Shown: one piece after another, positions 31,009-44,674 of the stretch
How positions within the stretch are numbered: position 1 is the stretch's first letter
Layout of the letters: every line of letters starts with the position of its first letter
Assembly (NCBI GenBank): GCA_000151295.1
Contig: GG745358.1
Coordinates: 580,164 to 644,163, forward strand
Origin: Allomyces macrogynus ATCC 38327
Lineage: Eukaryota; Blastocladiomycota; Blastocladiomycetes; Blastocladiales; Blastocladiaceae
Direction of reading: 5' to 3'
Length of the DNA stretch: 64,000 bases
Notes under the pieces: generated by a model
The model's input: the letters and a program-made list of their open reading frames with translations, nothing else
Databases searched by the model: none
What the model was told of the DNA's origin: nothing
Translations under genes and position numbers: made by a program

Positions 31009-32649
31009 ATGTCGACCAACCCCTGCCTACTTCCACGTCAAGCAGTGCAACGTTCCCAGTGCCGCCTAGGATCCCGAGATGGCCGCACATCTCTTCCGCC
31101 TGCTCACGATCCGCAATGTGACGTTTGCCAATCACGTCTTTGTCTGGCTGGCCCCTCTGCATGTATTCTTCGCAGGACAGGTTTGCAACTGACTTTCACC
31201 TCGTCCATCTTCACCAGTTTGCGCAGCGTGGTGTCGGCTTTGCCATTGTCGAAACGACGGCAGTCGCTCCCAAATGCCGCATTTCGCTGCAGTGTGTCAC
31301 GTTTTGTGAAAGGATGAGCACATCGAGTCGCTCAAGCGCACTGTCGATTACTCTCACGTGTACAACGGCAAGATTGGAATCCAGTTTGTGCATACTGGCT
31401 GCAAGGCGCTGACCTACCCGCTCTTTGAAAAGGACGGTCGCGGCCTGATCCCCACGGAGAAAAGTCGGGTGGGCCGACGACGTCGCCACGTCATCGTCTA
31501 GCACGTGGGCGAGTTACATAGCGATTCACAAGGAAGTGACCGTCAAGCAGATCCAGGACACGGTCACTGCGTTTTCCGCGGTCGCTGATCGCGCTGATCG
31601 CGCCGGACATGACATGCTTGAGATTCAGGACACGCACGGGTACCTTATCCACCAGGTCCTCTCGCCCGTTTCGAACCAGTGCACTGACGACTAGGTATGG
31701 CGGGTCGCTCGAGAACCGCGCTCGTTTCCTGGTGGAGATTGTCGAGGCCGTCTGTTCCATGTGGCCTGCGTCCAAACCGTTCTTTTGCGTCTGCCATGCA
31801 TCAACTAGGTCGAGGACTCGACGTGAGGTGATTGAAATCATCAAGAAGGTTGCTATGCTGCATGTCGACGTGGTTGACTGCTCGACAGGCGGCAACGCCA
31901 AGCACCAGAAGTTTGTGTACGGCTCACTCTACCAGGTGCCGTTTGCTGAGCAGATCACGCAGGCTGTGCCAGACGTTGTGGATGCGGCGCTGACTGGAAT
32001 CGAGTCAGGCCTGGCGGATAGGGGTTGGCCTCGACTTTGACTGTGGCGAATATACTTGTTCTGTCGTGTGCTTCGCGCTGGAGTCACTGCCTTCTGCCTC
32101 CTGAAATGACTCTCGTCCCAACGCAGCGTTCCGACGCCTGCGAGGCGAGCGAGGTCAGACTGACTGGGCAAAAGCACCACGCGCACGTCTAAAGGGGCCA
32201 CAATCGCGTCCGCGTCGTTGTGGGCCTCCCTTGGCGTGGGCACCAGCTCTTATGGCCCAGTCTGCCTTGCCCACTTACTTAGACAGGTGGACAGAGAAAC
32301 CGACAGAAACAGCACAAAAGCTCACAAAACCGGCAAAAGGTCACAAAGCACAAAGAAAACCAAGGAAGATTGCGCGAGGCGACAAACAGAATACGGTGGA
32401 AATGGAAGCCACAGGGGACGAGGCGGATCACACTTGGATCACAGTCCCAGAAACCGGAAACTGCGTGTGAACCAAGGGCGACCACGTCACTACCACAACG
32501 TGCATGGAGTTGCGGTCGTGCTGATCATGACGGCGGATATCGTGATAATGGCGCAGCCATTTTTGCGCGACTTGTGGGTGCAGAGCGCAGCGCATATGCT
32601 CAGGACCAAGGTTGCGTACGTCGCTCAGTACGAGCGCGGACGGCTGTAG
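31009..32649 (+). pseudogene. Decayed ene-reductase copy (psi-1), interrupted by an LTR-like insertion
   Basis: The sequence is homologous to the intact ene-reductases along its length, starting from ATG at 31009. It has an in-frame TAG at 31067-31069, several frameshifts and another stop near the NQCTDD position (about 31693). Recognisable fragments include [54 protein letters not shown] and SLYQVPFAEQITQAVPD. After the 521-bp insertion the C-terminus resumes (IVIMAQPFLRDLWVQSAAH, then [12 protein letters not shown]). That end matches the third ene-reductase (38455-39688) better than copies A/A'. It cannot encode an enzyme. Confidence 0.9.
31977..32497. mobile_element. Solo-LTR-like insertion (521 bp) with 4-bp ACGT target duplication
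   Basis: The segment begins TGTGG and ends CCACA, and is flanked by ACGT at 31973-31976 and 32498-32501. Removing it together with one ACGT rejoins the interrupted ene-reductase sequence precisely (GTGCCAGACGT followed by GCATGG, as in the intact paralogue GTGCCGGACGTGCATG). TG...CA ends with a 4-bp duplication fit an LTR left after recombination between the ends of a retrotransposon. A MITE is the alternative. It has no coding capacity. Its inner part is A-rich around 32300-32390. Confidence 0.75.
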
Positions 32650-32988
32650 AATTATGGGTGCGAGAAATAGATAAGTAGTATGTATATTTGCACGCATATT
32701 TCCATCGTTGTGGAGTCCTGATCATTCAACGATCGTGGTCGTCGGGTCAAGCACTCCAGCTGACCAAGTCCCCACTCACCCGCACTTGGTCAAAACGCAC
32801 GATGTAGCCAACAGTGGAAAAAAAAACATGGTTCTTCATATTCATGAACATCTTATCCACCGTGTTTCGCAGCAAAAGGACAAAAAACGACCAACAGTCT
32901 CCACTCAGTACCTCCCACGCCGATTTGGCCTGCACATGAACCAAAACGCGGCCACACGCGATGATGCCAAATTCGTGTATAATTTTCT
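32650..32988. other. Spacer sequence between decayed copies
   Basis: AT-richer sequence with no coding signal. It lies between the 3' ends of psi-1 (+) and psi-2 (-). Confidence 0.5.
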
Positions 32989-33850
32989 CTACTTCATACA
33001 CTGATCAATGACGCCAATGTCGCTATTGAACGTTTTGGCTGCACGCGCGACCCACAAGTCCCACAAGCCCTCATGTGAAAGCACGACTGCATCAACACAA
33101 CCATCAGCAACATCAGCCGGCTCAGTAATTCCACCGACAGTAACCATTAGGACCTCAGGCACGTCATGCTTCAGTTTCTCGGCAAACGACATGACGTGAG
33201 CCTGGATCGTCTAGTCCTGGCCACCATCACCATCCACTGAGCAAATAATCACATTGAAGCCAAATGCGATTGCACGTTTGGCAGTCTCAATCATCTCGTG
33301 CATACCCCACGTCAAATCCTTGACCCAGTCAGGCGCAGGAACATTGAATTATCGGCCAGCCAACCGTAGCAGATCGCATCCACCACCTCCAACAGATATC
33401 GCAAACGGTTTTCGAGCAACCCGCCACAATCACCCGTGCGTTGGTTCGTCACGGGTGACAAGAACTGGTGGATGAGCGACCCAAGCGTCGTATCAATCTC
33501 GACTACATCAAAATCGGCATTGAAGGCGTGGTGGACGGCCAAGGCAAATGTGGTCATGGTGGACTCGATTTCCTCGACGGTCATTTCCGCAGGTATCAGC
33601 ATCAAGTTCGACAAAATGGATGGCGCAATCCGGATTTCAACTCGACTGGAGTCAGGGATTGAGACCACCTTGCGGCCAGCATGCGACACTTGGGCCCCAA
33701 TCTTGCCACGGTGCGCGCGGTAGAAATCGGTGATGCTTTTCAGCGGCGCTATCTGCTCGTCGTTCCACAGACAGGAACAACTCGGCCTTTGGGCACGACT
33801 GCTACAGCCTCAACCATGGCCAAGACGGCGCCGCACAGTGCTGACATGCG
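32989..33850 (-). pseudogene. Decayed ene-reductase copy (psi-2), 5' truncated
   Basis: Fragments in several frames align with the family: a region like ALRGVGLAMVEA near 33830, then [37 protein letters not shown] and LSPVTNQRTGDCGGLLENR (33400-33600). After a break come MSFAEKLKHDVPEVLMVTVG and GGITEPADV, ending at TAG 32989-32991. The first ~75 residues are missing and the catalytic HxxH region is changed (EIDTTLGSLIHQF). It resembles psi-3 at 37163 more than the intact copies. Confidence 0.85.
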
Positions 33851-34727
33851 TCTATGATAAGAAGAGAATCGAACCCAAGAGCGGACTGTTTGGGGATGCT
33901 TAGGATGCGGATCAGCTCTCTGTGGTTGCAGGTTGACAAGCATTACCAGTGCTTTCTGATGGTTTCAGTGCGCTCATTCCATTCTTTGCAATAGATAACG
34001 TATTGGCCGTTCGCACAAAGCATGAGCGCGATGCCTCTTTGTCAAGACTCTCATCAGGCTGCTGTGTTATCAAATCTTCTGCTGACCTACAGCTTTCCCC
34101 TTCTCCAGAGCCAAAATCGCGGACCACTGCTCCAAGTTCCCTGCTCATGATATCGCCGCGACCAGCGGGTGTTGGCCCAGGTTGAACTGTCGAAAAGGCG
34201 GGTTGTATTGGCAGCCACTGTTCAATGAGCAGTTTGGTCCCAGCCACGGCGAGTGATATCCCGCACGCGCTGCCGGCCGTTGACGCTGATCTCAGTGGGT
34301 GGAGAAGATTGCCTTGGATGCTGTGGTGCTTTTATACAGCATTTCGTTTTGAGTGAACAACAATGATTCGCGAGTAATGACATGGTGACGAGCACGGCAC
34401 AGTTGCCAAAAAGTCGATGGAACGCTAACAGCAGCATCGCGGCAAGAAAGGTGCGCTGCCGGCTTCACCCACCCTCCGGAATTTTTTTTCTTCCGCTGAA
34501 TCAAACACACGCAGAGTCTGGCAACAGCACGAGAGACCGCGAAGACAGCTCGTCGGGCACTGGCAAGACACGACATTGAAATTACGCACGAAAACAAAGT
34601 TTCCATTCCATTTTTCTATGACAAAGGTATAAGCAAAATGCGCAACGGCAACGGGAAAGTGGGGTCTATAGACCAGAGACGCCAACGGCAACGACAAGAC
34701 AATCACAACAGGCACGCCGACGCAAGC

Positions 34728-35876
34728 TTAGTGCGCGCCATACATGTACTGGTTCGTGAATCCAATCTTGGTGCCGAGGGCCTTGGCCGAACGCGCAATC
34801 CACGAGTCGCGCAGGAACTCGCGTGCGAGCATGACCGCATCGGCGCGACCGTCGGCAATAATCGCCTCGGCGTCGGTCGCCTCCGTGATTCCGCCGACGG
34901 CGATCGTGCGCACCTCGGGCACGGCCTGCTTGATCTGCTCGGCAAACGGCACCTGGTAGAGCGGGCCGTACGCAATCTTCTGGTGCTTGGCGTTGCCGCC
35001 CGTCGAGCAGTCGACGACATCGACACCGAGCGGTGCGACGCGCTTGACGACTTCAATGACTTCGGCAATGTCCCACGTTGAGTCCTCGACCCAGTCGGTG
35101 CACGACAGGCGCAGGAACAGCGGCTTGGACGCGGGCCAGACACTGCGCGCGCCCTCAACGAGCTCAACGAGGAAACGAGCGCGGTTCTCGAGCGACCCAC
35201 CATAGTCGTCGGTGCGCTGGTTCGAGACGGGCGACAGGAACTCGTGGATCAGGTACCCGTGCGCGCCGTGAATCTCGACCACGTCGAATCCAGCCTCCTC
35301 GGCGCGCCGCACGGCTGCGACAAACGACGCGACCAGGTCCTTGATCTGCTCGACGGTCAACTCCTTGGGCGTCGCCATGTAGTCGGCCCACGCGACGGCC
35401 GACGGGCCAACCACGTCCTCGCCCCACCCGCCCTCTGACTCGGGCACGAGACTGCGGCCGTCCTTTTCAAAGAGCGGGTAGGTGGACGCCTTGCGGCCAG
35501 CGTGACCGAGCTGGATGCCAATCCTGCCGTGGTGCGCGTGGTAAAAGTCGACAATGCGCTTGAGCGGCGCAATCTGCTCGTCCTTCCAGAGACCGAGGCA
35601 CTGCGGCGAGATGCGGCCCTCGGGCGTGATGGCCGTGGCCTCGACCATGGCGAGCCCGACGCCGCGCAGCGCAAACTGGCCGAGATGGACCAGGTGGTAG
35701 TCGGTCGCGAACCCGTCCTGCGCCGAGTACTGGCACATGGGCGAGACGAAAATGCGGTTCGCAAACGTCGTGTCGCGGACCGTCAGCGGGCGGAACAGGT
35801 GCGCGGCCGTCTCAGGGTCCTTGGCGGCACCGGGGACATTGTACTGCGTGACGCGGAAGTCGGCGGGGCTCGACAT
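34728..35876 (-). CDS. Old Yellow Enzyme family ene-reductase, class III (YqjM-like), copy A'
   Basis: The encoded 382-aa protein is identical to that of copy A at 28763-29911, so all catalytic and FMN-binding residues are intact. It is read in the opposite direction because it lies in the right arm. Its TATA box is at 36010-36016. With copy A it doubles the dose of this enzyme, if both are real. The pair is convergent: the 3' ends face the spacer, so readthrough transcripts could form long dsRNA. Confidence 0.93.
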   Translation of the reverse strand: MSSPADFRVTQYNVPGAAKDPETAAHLFRPLTVRDTTFANRIFVSPMCQYSAQDGFATDYHLVHLGQFALRGVGLAMVEATAITPEGRISPQCLGLWKDEQIAPLKRIVDFYHAHHGRIGIQLGHAGRKASTYPLFEKDGRSLVPESEGGWGEDVVGPSAVAWADYMATPKELTVEQIKDLVASFVAAVRRAEEAGFDVVEIHGAHGYLIHEFLSPVSNQRTDDYGGSLENRARFLVELVEGARSVWPASKPLFLRLSCTDWVEDSTWDIAEVIEVVKRVAPLGVDVVDCSTGGNAKHQKIAYGPLYQVPFAEQIKQAVPEVRTIAVGGITEATDAEAIIADGRADAVMLAREFLRDSWIARSAKALGTKIGFTNQYMYGAH

Positions 35877-36009
35877 GTCGGCGATGGTAATGGTGGTGGT
35901 GCGAGAAAAGAGCGAGTGCGAGAAGGCGGAAGAGCCGAGGGGGGGAAGAGACAGGACGGGTGCGTCGTTGTCGTTGATGGGAGGACCGAACCGGCGCGGG
36001 AGGACGCGC

Positions 36010-36016
36010 TTTTATA
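36010..36016 (-). promoter_or_regulatory. TATA box of ene-reductase copy A'
   Basis: TATAAAA on the minus strand, the mirror of 28623-28629, 134 bp upstream of the start codon. Confidence 0.7.
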
Positions 36017-36877
36017 GGCCGGTGGCGGCATGGTGCGGGGTGCTGACTGATGCGCTCATCGCGTCCGGGCTTTGGATCATGGACGGCCCACGGGCACGCA
36101 GACGAGGGCATCTTTGCGCTGGGTTGCCGGCGCGTGCTGACAAAATGCCGTCGAGGGCATGGCGTGCAGTGGAAGGGCACCGAAAATGAAGAAAATGGGC
36201 GAGGCGAGCGGTGGGCGGGTGAGGGTGATCAGAGGGGCGGCCATGTGCAAGCAGAAAAGCAGAAGGAGCAGACGTGTCGAGGCTGGGCGAGGCTGTGCTG
36301 TGCGAGGCTCGCGCTTGCATGTGTCAACGCCGGCCCCTTGATCACGTAACAGGTGCGGTTCTGGCCCACCATGATCCATCCGCACGCCAACGACGCGTCT
36401 CGCGCCGCCCCGTCTCTCGTCAGCAATGTCGATGATATCGTTATCGTTGGTGCCGCTGCCGCCGCTCATGGTGTCGCGCTCACCATGGATGTGGATCCTC
36501 ATCAGCTGGAAGCGGTCCGATGCTGCTGTCTGTCGACTGGATCATGAGCGAGCGAGAGCGCCATCCAGAGCGTCTTTCTGGCCCGCTCGGCGGCACCGTT
36601 TGTGATGTGTATGTTTTTACTGCAGACTGTATGCTTTCGTGTGCGAGTTGTGCACGCGAACCGTCGCGAACCCCCGCTTCGCGGCACAGACCCGTCGCGG
36701 TGTGTGCGCTTGCGCAACGTCGTTGCCTGTCGAATGGGCCTCAGAGACGACCAAGAAATACACCCAACCACTACGTTTGAAAATGTGGAACTGAATCGAC
36801 AAGTCATGGTGGTTTGCAAAAATGACCATGCGCTCGTCCTGCTCGCCCAACCTCGTCCCACTCCGCTCACAACCTCA

Positions 36878-37162
36878 AGCGAACTTGCGATTGTGACAGC
36901 CTGTTTCATATAGATGGTGAGCACACAAAGCTTCGTCTTGTGCAGCATGCAACGCATTCGGGCGCATTATCATTGAACGTTGGGGAGCAGCTCTTCTCGT
37001 GCGACAATCAAATGGTGAGGCCAGACCCAGGGTGAACATGGCCGGAGGCTGAAGCCTCGACATCGGGCATCCTTATCGGGCATGACGTTGCCGTTGTCCG
37101 TCAACATTATCTCTGTCGCGCGCGACTTGCAACCTTCAGCATTTCCCAAATTCCGCATCATC
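36878..37162. other. Junction region between right arm and psi-3
   Basis: Unique sequence after the arm's outer edge. I see no coding signal in it. Confidence 0.4.
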
Positions 37163-38207
<1,045 letters not shown>

Positions 38208-38226
38208 ATGCGCATGCCTTCTTGGC

Positions 38227-38243
38227 GGGGGGGGGGGGGGGGG
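38227..38243. repeat. Poly-G homopolymer (17 nt)
   Basis: Uninterrupted G run just after psi-3, a likely slippage or sequencing-error site. Confidence 0.9.
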
Positions 38244-38454
38244 AGTGACAGGACGACAACTTCTGGTCGTTTCCTTTGTCTTTCCGATGCGAAACCCGGT
38301 GGGGAAGGTGGGCAGAGGGATGAAGAAACACTTGCCGATTGGCGACTGCGTCTTGTGCACTGGCAGAGGGCAGGCAGTCCACGAACCACTTCCAGTCGGC
38401 CAGACGACGCAAGTTGACATGCGAATGTGGCATCTATTTCTCGCGCCCATAAAT

Positions 38455-39688
<1,234 letters not shown>

Positions 39689-40351
39689 GGTGGAGCGGGA
39701 TGTTGGTTGGGTCGAGTGCGGCCGTGATGCTGCTGATGCTGCTGGCGTCGGCGGGCGGGCGCTGCTTTTATACTGCGCGGTGGGCAGGACGGGAGCACGT
39801 TGGAGAGAGGGGAGCGCCGCCCATGTGGTCGGCACAGTTCGTATCCATTGCCGCGGCATGGTGGTGGTGGCGACCGCGAGCCATGTTCGGATCATTTGAC
39901 GGCCGAGCGTGAGGATCAGACGGGCGGGCTGACAAACTTTGGCGGGCACCAGCACAAGCACGCCACCGTGCTCCCAGCGTCTCGGACAGGTATTTTCTCC
40001 GTCGCCGCGTCTTGGCCGCGGTCTCTACGTTGGTCAGCGCGAAGATGGTGGAGTAGCTGCTGCAGGCGCATGCTGCGATCAGTGCTGCCTGCTGACTGGC
40101 TGGCGGAAAATTGCTGACATGCGTGGCAGGGCGCTGGCTTGCCTGAGAGCATCTGTGACTTGGCCGCGCATGACCGCGTTGAGACGCGTTTCCTGCTTGC
40201 TTTTCGCAGATCATTCTTGCGTCGTCGTCAGCGTTGCGGCCACCACGACTTGCCAGAAGCTGCAGCAACAGGCCTACCTGGACCTCTCGACCAGCTGCAA
40301 AGTCTCGCGTAGGACTCAGGCTCTCGTTTCCGACCACTGCGACCCGGCATC
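39689..40351. other. Divergent intergenic region between ene-reductase C and IFT56
   Basis: Promoters for both genes are expected here. The ene-reductase frame stays open upstream to 39961, but the residues there look non-coding. I see no further gene. Confidence 0.5.
39766..39772 (-). promoter_or_regulatory. TATA box of ene-reductase C
   Basis: TATAAAA on the minus strand, 78 bp upstream of the start codon at 39688. Confidence 0.7.
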
Positions 40352-42550
40352 ATGGTCTGTGGCGAGATGACAGTCAACTGGCAAGCACACGATCCCGACG
40401 CTGACCACGCGAGCCCCTCGCTTCTTCGACCTGCAGCTCATTTCGCGTACTAAGGCCGCGATCCCGGCGCCACAGGCGGCCGCACCCGTCGACAAGCGGC
40501 GCACGCTGCCGACACTCGACCAGTTTCTGCACGACCGTGACTACACGGGCGCGCTCACGCTGCTCGAAGTACGCTCTGGCGTGACCTGAAATCTCGTGCG
40601 CGGCATGGCACTGACCGCCGTGACGCTCTCCACCCGTAGTTCGAGCGCACGGCGGGCACGGCTGTGCAGCCCGACAATTGGCTGTGGACAGGCTATGCCG
40701 CGTTTCATATGGGTGATTATCCGCTCGCGATGAAGGTGCTGTTGATCCGTTTGCGTTCCGACCCGCGAGACGCGCCGAGCTGCGTTGACTGACCGGATGT
40801 TTCAATATGCAGGTGTACCAGGAGCTGTGCAACGGGCCCTCGCCCGACCCGCTCTACCACCTCTACCTTGCCGTGTGCCAGTTCTACCTCGGCATGTACC
40901 GCGAGGCCGACGAGCACGCGTCGCAGGGTTCGTTGCGCCTGCACCCTGCCCCGCGTTTGGCCCGTCCCGCCGGCCACGACCTCATCCCCTCTCCACCCCT
41001 CCCACCTCCAGGTCCGACATGCAAGCTGCAAAACCGACTGCAATTCCACCTCGCGCACAAGTTCAACGACGAGAAACGGCTCATGGTGCACCACCAGCAC
41101 TTACAGGATGTGGTCGAGGATCAGCTCACGCTCGCGTCGATTCACTACCTGCGCGGCCACTACCAAGAGGCCATCGACATTTACAAGCGGTTGCTCGCAG
41201 AACATCCTGAGTACCTGGCGCTCAACGTCTACCTCGCGCTCTGCTACTACAAGCTCGACTACTACGACGTTGCGCAGGAAGTGCTCGCTCTTTACCAGCA
41301 GCGGTTCCCGGACTCGGTCACTGCGGGCAACCTCAAGGCGTGCAACCATTTCCGGCTGTATAACGGGAAAGCCGCCGAGCAGGAACTCAAGGCGCTGCTC
41401 GACCAATTTTCCGCATCCGCCGCCGCCGCCGCAGGTGCCGGCGGTAGCGACGGGTCGGGCGACGCGGTGGCATCCACCGCCGCCCCGACGCGTTCGGGTG
41501 GCGGGAGCAGTGCGCAAACATTTGCGCAAGATATTCTGCGACACAACCAAGTCGTCTTCCGCGGCGGCGACGGCGCGCTCGCTGTCCTGGAACCGCTCGT
41601 CGACGTGGTCCCCGAAGCGCGACTGAACCTGGCCATCTACCATTTGAAGAACGACGACATGGTCGCGGCCTACGAGCTCATGAAGGACGTGGACCCGGCA
41701 TCCCCGCCCGAGTACATTCTCAAGGCGATCGTCAACGCCGTCATTGGCCAGGCGCAGGACTCGCGCGAACACTTGAAGCTCGCGCAGCAGTACTTTCAGC
41801 TCGTTGGTAGTTCCGCGACTGAGTGTGACACGATTGCGGGCCGGCAGTGCATGGCGTCGTGTTTCTTTCTGTTGCGGCACTTTGACGACGTCCTGATTTA
41901 CCTCAACTCGATCAAGGCGTATTTTTTCAACGACGACGGGTTCAATTTCAATTACGCGCAGGTTAAGGCGGGACTCGGGGCCTGGAACGAGGTCGAGGAG
42001 GCGCTCATGGCCGTGCAGGACGATAAGCTCAAGGCCGATTTCACGTATATCGGGCACTTGGCCAAGGCGTGTACGTTGCCTTTCGTCGTTTCATTCTCGC
42101 TCTCCACGTCCCGTCGTTCGCGCAAACTGATCCACGGCCGTCGCCATCCCGCTCAAACCAGACATCATGACCAACAAGGCGCGGAACGCATGGGAACTCT
42201 ACCTCAAAATGGACACCTCGTCCGAATCCTTCACCCTGCTGCAACTCATCGCGCACGACGCCTACAAAACACGGCAATTCTTTTGGTCGGCGAAAGCTTT
42301 CGACGTGCTCGAGCGACTCGATCCGGCCGATGCCGTCCACTGGGAGGGGAAGCGGGGCGCCTGTATTGGCGCGTTTCGTGCGATCGCGCAGGGCGGTGGG
42401 GATCCGGGCGTCGCCAACGATGCGCGACTGCGCGATATTTTGGCCTTGTTGCGCAACTCGCAGAACCCGCAGGCGGATTATATCGCGCGCACGATGCGCC
42501 GGTGGGCGGCGTCGGCGGGCGGGAAGGCGGCGTTGGCGGCGCGCCGCTGA
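40352..42550 (+). CDS. IFT56: Intraflagellar transport protein IFT56/TTC26/DYF-13 (6 exons)
   Basis: Subunit of IFT complex B, needed to bring certain motility proteins into the cilium or flagellum. Proposed exons are 40352-40354 (ATG only), 40437-40568, 40640-40735, 40813-40927, 41012-42070 and 42162-42550, totalling 1794 nt and 597 aa. Family landmarks appear in order: TLPTLDQFLHDRDYTGALTL, NWLWTGYAAFHMGDYPLA, LQNRLQFHLAHKFNDEKRLM, EDQLTLASIHYLRGHYQEAI, YLALNVYLALCYYKLDYYDV, LKACNHFRLYNGKAAEQELK, VVFRGGDGALAVL, ECDTIAGRQCMASCFFLL, FDDVLIYLNSIKAYFFNDDG, AWELYLKMDTSSESFTLLQL and WEGKRGACIG. The TPR-type helices extend throughout. Introns 2-5 are well supported by restored motifs; the ATG-only first exon is a proposal that lines up with the family's LSRxK start. 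It implies a flagellated life stage. Confidence 0.93.
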
Positions 42551-42796
42551 GGGGTGGCGAAGGGATGGACTGGTTGCGAGCGAACTGGGTGGAGAGGGTG
42601 CAGGGAACAGAGTCGGTTTTGAAATCAATGAACAATGCGTGCGTTCGCATTTCGCATACACCTTGTCCGCTAATGTTGGACCCCAGCGTCGCAGTTGTAC
42701 AAAACAATTCATTCAAAACCGACAAGACCTGATCCACCAAAACTGACATGACAAAACGATACACGGGACTAACCATGAGCAAACTGTACCCGTCCC

Positions 42797-44674
42797 TCAC
42801 GACGGCCACACCTGCGCCAGCAGGTTGGGCGTCGGCGAAAACACGCTAAACGGGATCGTAACTTGATCTTTCACCGCGCGGTCATACAATGTTTTCGTCA
42901 GCGCGTCCTTGGCCGCGACCGCTTCCCACCCTCCACGTTCATCAAAACGCTCGACCAGCGCCGGCAGCAACGACGTGGCCGCGTACAGTCCCAATAGACC
43001 CGCGACGTGCGGGCTCGCGAACGACGTGCCGGACTCGACGACGTAGGCTGTTTTCGACCGGATCGAGGCCGACGTGACGTTGACGCCCGGCGCGAGGATC
43101 TATCGTCGGGACCGGGGACGCCGGGTTAGCGATCGTCGAGTGGAGGAGGGGTGAAGGGCGGGGCGTGCGCGAGCGTATGGAGGAGACGACGGACCTCAAC
43201 ACACGCGCCGATGTTCGAGAACTTCGCGATTAGGTCGTTGCGGTCAGTCGCGCCCACAGCAATCGCTCCAGTCGCGGACGCGGGCGAGGTCAGGCACGCA
43301 TTGATGCCCTCATTCCCTACAGTTGTGGGAGAGAGTGTGATGAGGTGAAGACGATCGCGGCGGACGAGAGGATCAGGTGGAGAACGTGCCGGCAGCGACA
43401 ATCATGATCAGACCATTCTTGGCGCCGGCATTTACCGCGTCGTTCAGGCTGCGGCTGTAGAACCCGCCAATGCTCAGGCTGGGTGCACGCGTGCGTGAGA
43501 CGTGGACGGTCAATCGTGCGTGAGCATCGCTGCAGGTGCCCAACTGCGGAAACGTACTTGACAATCGCGATCTGGTCGGACTCGCCGACCTGGTTGGCGA
43601 CCCACTGCAACGCCGTGATCACGTCGGACGTGGACCCTTGACCCTTGTCATCGAGCGCCTGCACGGGGGCAACGAGATTAGTCGGAGGCACGACGCGTAG
43701 CGGCGCGACGCGATCCGAAAAGCACCTTGACCGCGACCAGTTGCGCCTGCTTGTAGACGCCGCATGTGCGGCCGCCAATGACCCCAGCGACAAACGTGCC
43801 GTGGCTAGACTCGAGGTGAGCAGGAGCATGGAACTCTTTGGCCCCAACGGACTGCACCAGCGCAACGTACCCGTTCTTATCCTCGTCCGACGCGCCCGAG
43901 ACTACTGTCGTCCCCCACGTCGCGCGGCCTTGAAACTCTACACACCATCGTCAAACCGTCAATCGGCCCTCCTTCAACACCAACGAACCCAACGGCGCAA
44001 AGCGCGCGCACCTTCATGCTTGACAAATATCCCCGTATCCACGACATAATTCACAATCGACCGGTTCGCGCTACGCGGGAGACACGGCGACGCGTAGACA
44101 CCGTCGAGCGGGAGCGCCGGTTGGTCGATCCGGTCAAGGCCCTACGCACCCACACAGCCACCGTCAGACGCTCGGCCATTAAGTTGCTCCGCATCGCGTC
44201 GCGAACCCAATTCCGTGGCTTCTCGTCCCGCGTCACGCACGCGTCCGCGGGCGGTGCGCCGCGCACGTCCCACACGCCCGGCGGAGCCGCCACACGGACG
44301 GGCGTGTCCACGTCCACGTGTGCCGCGACCGAGTGCAGCGCCGTCGCGATCTTTGCCGCGGCCGCGATCGGGTCGCGCTGGACCAAGGCATGCACCGCAT
44401 GGTCCACGTCCGTGGCGGCGTCGGTGGTGGCGAAGGAGGGCTCGACGACGAGCGCGCGGTAGGCGCCAACGGTGAGCGCGCGGTCGCGGTGCAAGACGAG
44501 TCCGAGCGGCGCGAGTTGCGTGAGCGCATGCACTGTGTCGGCGTCGGGACGGAGGGAAATGATCCACCGTTGCGGGAGCGGTGGGGTCGGTGGTTCTGGC
44601 GGGAAGGCCGCGGCGGAGAGCGTGGTGGACGCGAGGAGGAGCGCGACGGCGACGGCGGCGGTCCAGGGGCGCAT
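42797..44674 (-). CDS. Secreted subtilisin-like serine protease (peptidase S8, proteinase K type; 7 exons)
   Basis: Exons in transcript order are 44207-44674, 44012-44141, 43726-43937, 43558-43658, 43390-43478, 43195-43316 and 42797-43099 (1425 nt, 474 aa; every phase checks). The N-terminus is a signal peptide, followed by an I9-type propeptide ([17 protein letters not shown]...). The triad is intact: Asp near 191 ([10 protein letters not shown]), His near 245 ([14 protein letters not shown]) and Ser near 400 ([18 protein letters not shown]). Other landmarks are [18 protein letters not shown], then [29 protein letters not shown] and SNIGACVE. One intron (43317-43389) appears to use a GC donor. 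Such enzymes are exported for nutrient scavenging or host and substrate penetration; the specific role is unknown here. Confidence 0.93.

Larger units (their letters stand above)
34108..36877 (-). repeat. Right arm of the 2770-bp inverted repeat
   Basis: Reverse complement of 27762-30531; the arms are separated by a 3576-bp spacer. At the outer edge ACCTCA is followed by unrelated sequence. Conservation of the non-coding flanks as well as the gene shows that the duplication is recent, actively homogenised, or an assembly product. Confidence 0.95.

Noticed and set aside
32040..32650. Separate small gene after psi-1 (open frame 32218-32649)
   Set aside because: Its last part is the C-terminus of the interrupted ene-reductase pseudogene, and its first part is the inserted element.
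27762..36877. Inverted repeat considered as a DNA transposon with long terminal repeats
   Set aside because: No transposase in the spacer, no target duplication at the outer edges, and the arms contain a host metabolic gene.
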